Shown here: in pieces, positions 61,265 through 64,000 of the stretch | Layout: each line of letters begins with the position of its first letter | Numbering within the stretch: the first letter of the stretch is position 1 | Assembly: GCA_019614645.1 (NCBI GenBank) | Contig: JABWDB010000035.1 | Coordinates: forward strand, 2,108,001 to 2,172,000 | Direction of reading: 5' to 3' | Length of the DNA stretch: 64,000 bases | DNA from: Stratiolaelaps scimitus | Taxonomy: Eukaryota > Arthropoda > Arachnida > Mesostigmata > Laelapidae | Notes under the pieces: generated by a model | Told to the model about the DNA's origin: nothing | Databases searched by the model: none | The model's input: only the letters and a program-made list of their open reading frames with translations | Made by a program: the position numbers and the translations under genes

Positions 61265-61395
61265 GAATTCTATGGGTGTTTTTGTTTTTTGTTTTTCGAG
61301 CTGACCCTCAACTGTTCCCCTATGTGACAGGCCTCAGCTCTTAACCTTTTTAGGTATTACTATGAGGACCTGTAGTATGGAATTCTATGGGTGTT
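61265..61395 (-). mobile_element. Short retroposon family B, copy 3, with 16 bp target-site duplication
   Basis: Identical repeats GAATTCTATGGGTGTT at 61265-61280 and 61380-61395 flank 99 bp. On the minus strand the element has the family core (TTAAGAGCTGAGGCCTGTCA, then CATAGGGGAACAGTTGAGGG and TCAGCTCG) and ends in an A-rich tail, AAAAACAAAAAACAAAAA. It is longer at its 5' end than copies 1 and 2 by about 30 bp. This copy fixes the orientation of the family because its tail is A-rich. It lies at the end of the decayed LINE. Confidence 0.9.
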
Positions 61396-64000
61396 AGACG
61401 TTCATTGATACATATATAAACAAGGTTAGCGACTATATATGTATACATATACAAATAAGAAGTTAACGATATCGGTTAACGACTCCACTATCCTTCGAAG
61501 GGGGTATATGTATCAGACGAATTCTCAATTTATTTTAGCCATGAATATGACCTACAAATGGTAAAAATTCGCTCGAAAGAGCTCGAGCAAAAATATTCTT
61601 TTGGGCCGCGTATGAATAATACAATGCACTTGTGTTCACAAGGATGGCGTAGGCTGAACACCCGCCCGGCGGCTCGGAACAGTGTCATTAGTTATGATCC
61701 CTCAACAAGAAATGCAATACAATCTCATACAGAGGGAACGCAAAAATCAAATCTATGTAGCTTGATATACGAAATAATTTATTCACACATACAATAATTA
61801 GGAATTATTATTAGTATTATTATCTATGTAGCTTATATGCGATGACCAGGCTGATGCTGATCAGCAATTTTTCTTACACGTGTTGTTTGCAAGCTGACTG
61901 CAATATCTGGAAATTAGAGTTGTCTGCTCTTTCGTCGTTCCGATATCTTATCCATGGGCTATATGCATAGTCTCAATGAATAACTATACCAGTTCACTCG
62001 TAGAGAGACAGAGAAAGAGACAGGGTCAGGAGGAACTTAAAAAATAGCGCACTAATTATATTTTCTATCTGTCTCAATCATTCAAGTTTGTATGGTTGTA
62101 ATATGGTGTGACTTACAGCTGAAGCTACGCTAAAGATCTGTCTTAACCCTCAAAGAGAAATCCTTCACCTGAATAAGCTCGAGCGGTCATCGGCGTCATC
62201 GTAAAGAACAACACCAACAGCTTCTTCATCGGAATAATTAGATTAGTAAATGTGTGCGAGCAGAAAGTATCCGAACATGAACGACGAACCCAAGTTTTAT
62301 TGCAAGTCGGAAATTGCACCAAATTTGAATCAACCCTCGAAATAGAATATCATCAATGCATCTCACCTCCTCATACGAAAGCAGCCTCAATCCCCTTGGT
62401 CAGTAACAGGGTCATTTACCTATGGCCGAACTGTGGGCTACACCAGCCTGTCAGTAGAGTGGCCTGTGTGGAAGCGTTTCGCCCGCAGCATGGTCAGACG
62501 ACAATTAAGACTTCAACGCGTTCCCGATCTTCCCTGGGGCTTCATGGGGTACTGATGCCGGGGGGTCGTCGCGGGTGGGCGAAGGGGCGAGGGTGAAGCT
62601 TGCCGGCGTAGTAGTCTTAGAAGTTGCTAACAATACGGGGCGGGGCACTCTTGTCCCGTCGGCCGACCTCCAATGGGTGCCAACCACGCAGCCATCCATT
62701 CAAACGTCGCGTTCGTTTCCTTGGTCCCCTAAGGGCCAACAGTGCACGAACCTAAGCGTCCTCACTGATGTAATAACAATGGGGATCATCGAGGGGGCTG
62801 GCCTCATGAGGAAGCTCGCACAGTTGATTAAAGTACAATGTGTTTAGCGCACGCCAACGACCACCTGAACAGGTGCTGAGCAACACGGGATGGGGCTCCT
62901 ACTTCATCGTATAGGTCATCATTATATATTTATATAGAAAACCACGACGGATATTTACGGCAGAGCTCCAAGACAGGGCTCAGCCCACGTTGTAATCTCG
63001 TTTGATCGACGCTTGAAATACTCCAGGGAGACGACCGCGATACGATGAATGTAAATACTTAGACAGGATAAACACAATGATTGATTTAAACGGGATCCAT
63101 TGAAATTACGATTAATCAAAGTTCACAGTACGAACTAGCGGTATAGTTAAAAAATAGACTTGTAATTAGGGTGTTGAAATCACCTAATATAAAGGTCTAG
63201 GTACCATCGTCGAAAGTGAGCGCGATTCATGCGAGCCGCTCCGACGGCTGAATATAATCAGATCTGATCTAAATACAATAGTTTAGAAGGGGCTTTTTGA
63301 GCTGATTCAAGTCTCTTGAAATCGGCAGCCCCTTTAATTCATGCTGTCCAAAATTCACTTCGGTGGGAGCTTACATCCACACCATTATCCCGGTGAAAGG
63401 TACATAAAATTGACCCTTATCCGAAAGTACCATAAAAAAACCCGGGTAGCCGTATCATTTCTCTATTACAATATGCGTGGGAAGAAATTAATGGGAACAC
63501 TGGAATATGCACATTCACAACAGGGCATAATGTAAGACCTACCTCAGGCGACCCTCTACGTGTTATTATTATATGAAATTTCACACACATGACGTATTCA
63601 AGCGGGCCCAACTCGGTATTCCGACTCAATCTGTCATACTAACCCGATCCATTCATCTCATCTGCAAACCTCGTAGAGGTGCCTCGCGTCCCCCCGCCGC
63701 CTTTGTTTTAGTTGAATACGAATAAAACCAATTTTCTAGTCATTTGACTCAACCATCCAGAGGCTGATTTACATCTCGCTCGAAGCGGGCTCTTTCCATC
63801 TCTTGCTCGGCCAGCCATTCTCGGCCGTTCGTCTGCGATTCTATACTGATCTATCCATCTATCTACTTCGTTTTCGCTGGTTTCTTCGTTTTTTTTTTGT
63901 AGTCAGCGGCCCCTTTTCCACTTTTGCCTGGTCATCACTAGCCGGTCTGATTTGAGCTTCATCACGAAACAACTGCGCCTGCTGCCTTCTTGCCAGCTAG
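61396..64000. other. Stretch without recognised genes
   Basis: AT-rich DNA with small repeats of GTTAACGA near 61462-61483. Two overlapping plus-strand frames at 62252-62847 are GC-rich in part and unassigned. The right edge, from about 63.65 kb, becomes CT- and GC-rich, similar to the other GC-rich patches. No gene is recognised. Confidence 0.3.

Noticed and set aside
62252..62847. Two overlapping plus-strand open frames near the right side
   Set aside because: No recognisable domain, no splice-site support, and the frames overlap in different phases.

Overview
This window reads as eukaryotic, most likely arthropod, non-coding DNA: intergenic or very long intronic sequence. No long open reading frame encodes a recognisable host protein, dinucleotide and trinucleotide microsatellites are scattered throughout, moderately AT-rich DNA alternates with GC-rich patches in which CpG is not depleted, and every protein similarity I recognise belongs to a decayed transposable element. 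The combination of Tc1- and mariner-type transposons, CR1/Jockey-like LINEs and tRNA-derived SINEs fits an invertebrate. A mite or other chelicerate is possible, but the sequence alone does not prove it.

Layout. 1-2600 is GC-rich with microsatellites. 2612-4162 is a nearly complete but dead Tc1-type transposon with long terminal inverted repeats in an IR/DR arrangement. 8.76-9.18 kb holds the 3' end of a LINE ORF2. 10.99-11.06 kb is a 3' fragment of a SINE whose full copies lie at 26.72-26.89 kb and 54.26-54.45 kb. 12.98-13.05, 52.26-52.32 and 61.28-61.38 kb carry three tiny copies of one retroposon, each flanked by a 13-16 bp direct repeat. 15.45-15.52 kb and 25.48-25.55 kb are long, nearly perfect hairpins of pre-miRNA size. 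17.9-18.16 kb and 21.08-21.15 kb hold two other tRNA-like SINE heads. 42.1-45.8 kb is a LINE graveyard with an endonuclease fragment followed by a longer, frameshifted endonuclease plus reverse transcriptase copy. 55.36-56.11 kb is a mariner remnant on the minus strand. 59.4-61.26 kb is another decayed LINE, abutted by the third tiny retroposon.

Between these lie long stretches without recognisable genes, including GC-rich patches (about 5.1-7.8, 23.1-24.2, 28.0-29.2, 33.6-34.1, 47.3-48.0 and 49.7-51.0 kb). These could be CpG-rich promoters or untranslated first exons; two end in good splice-donor sequences. Their long open frames run in several frames on both strands, as expected of GC-rich non-coding DNA. 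Three short open frames with exon-like edges or length are listed at low confidence.

The strongest biology here is the retroposition record. The short dispersed element with three clean target-site duplications and the tRNA-headed SINE family are both supported by alignments within the window. I see no evidence for a new multi-gene system.
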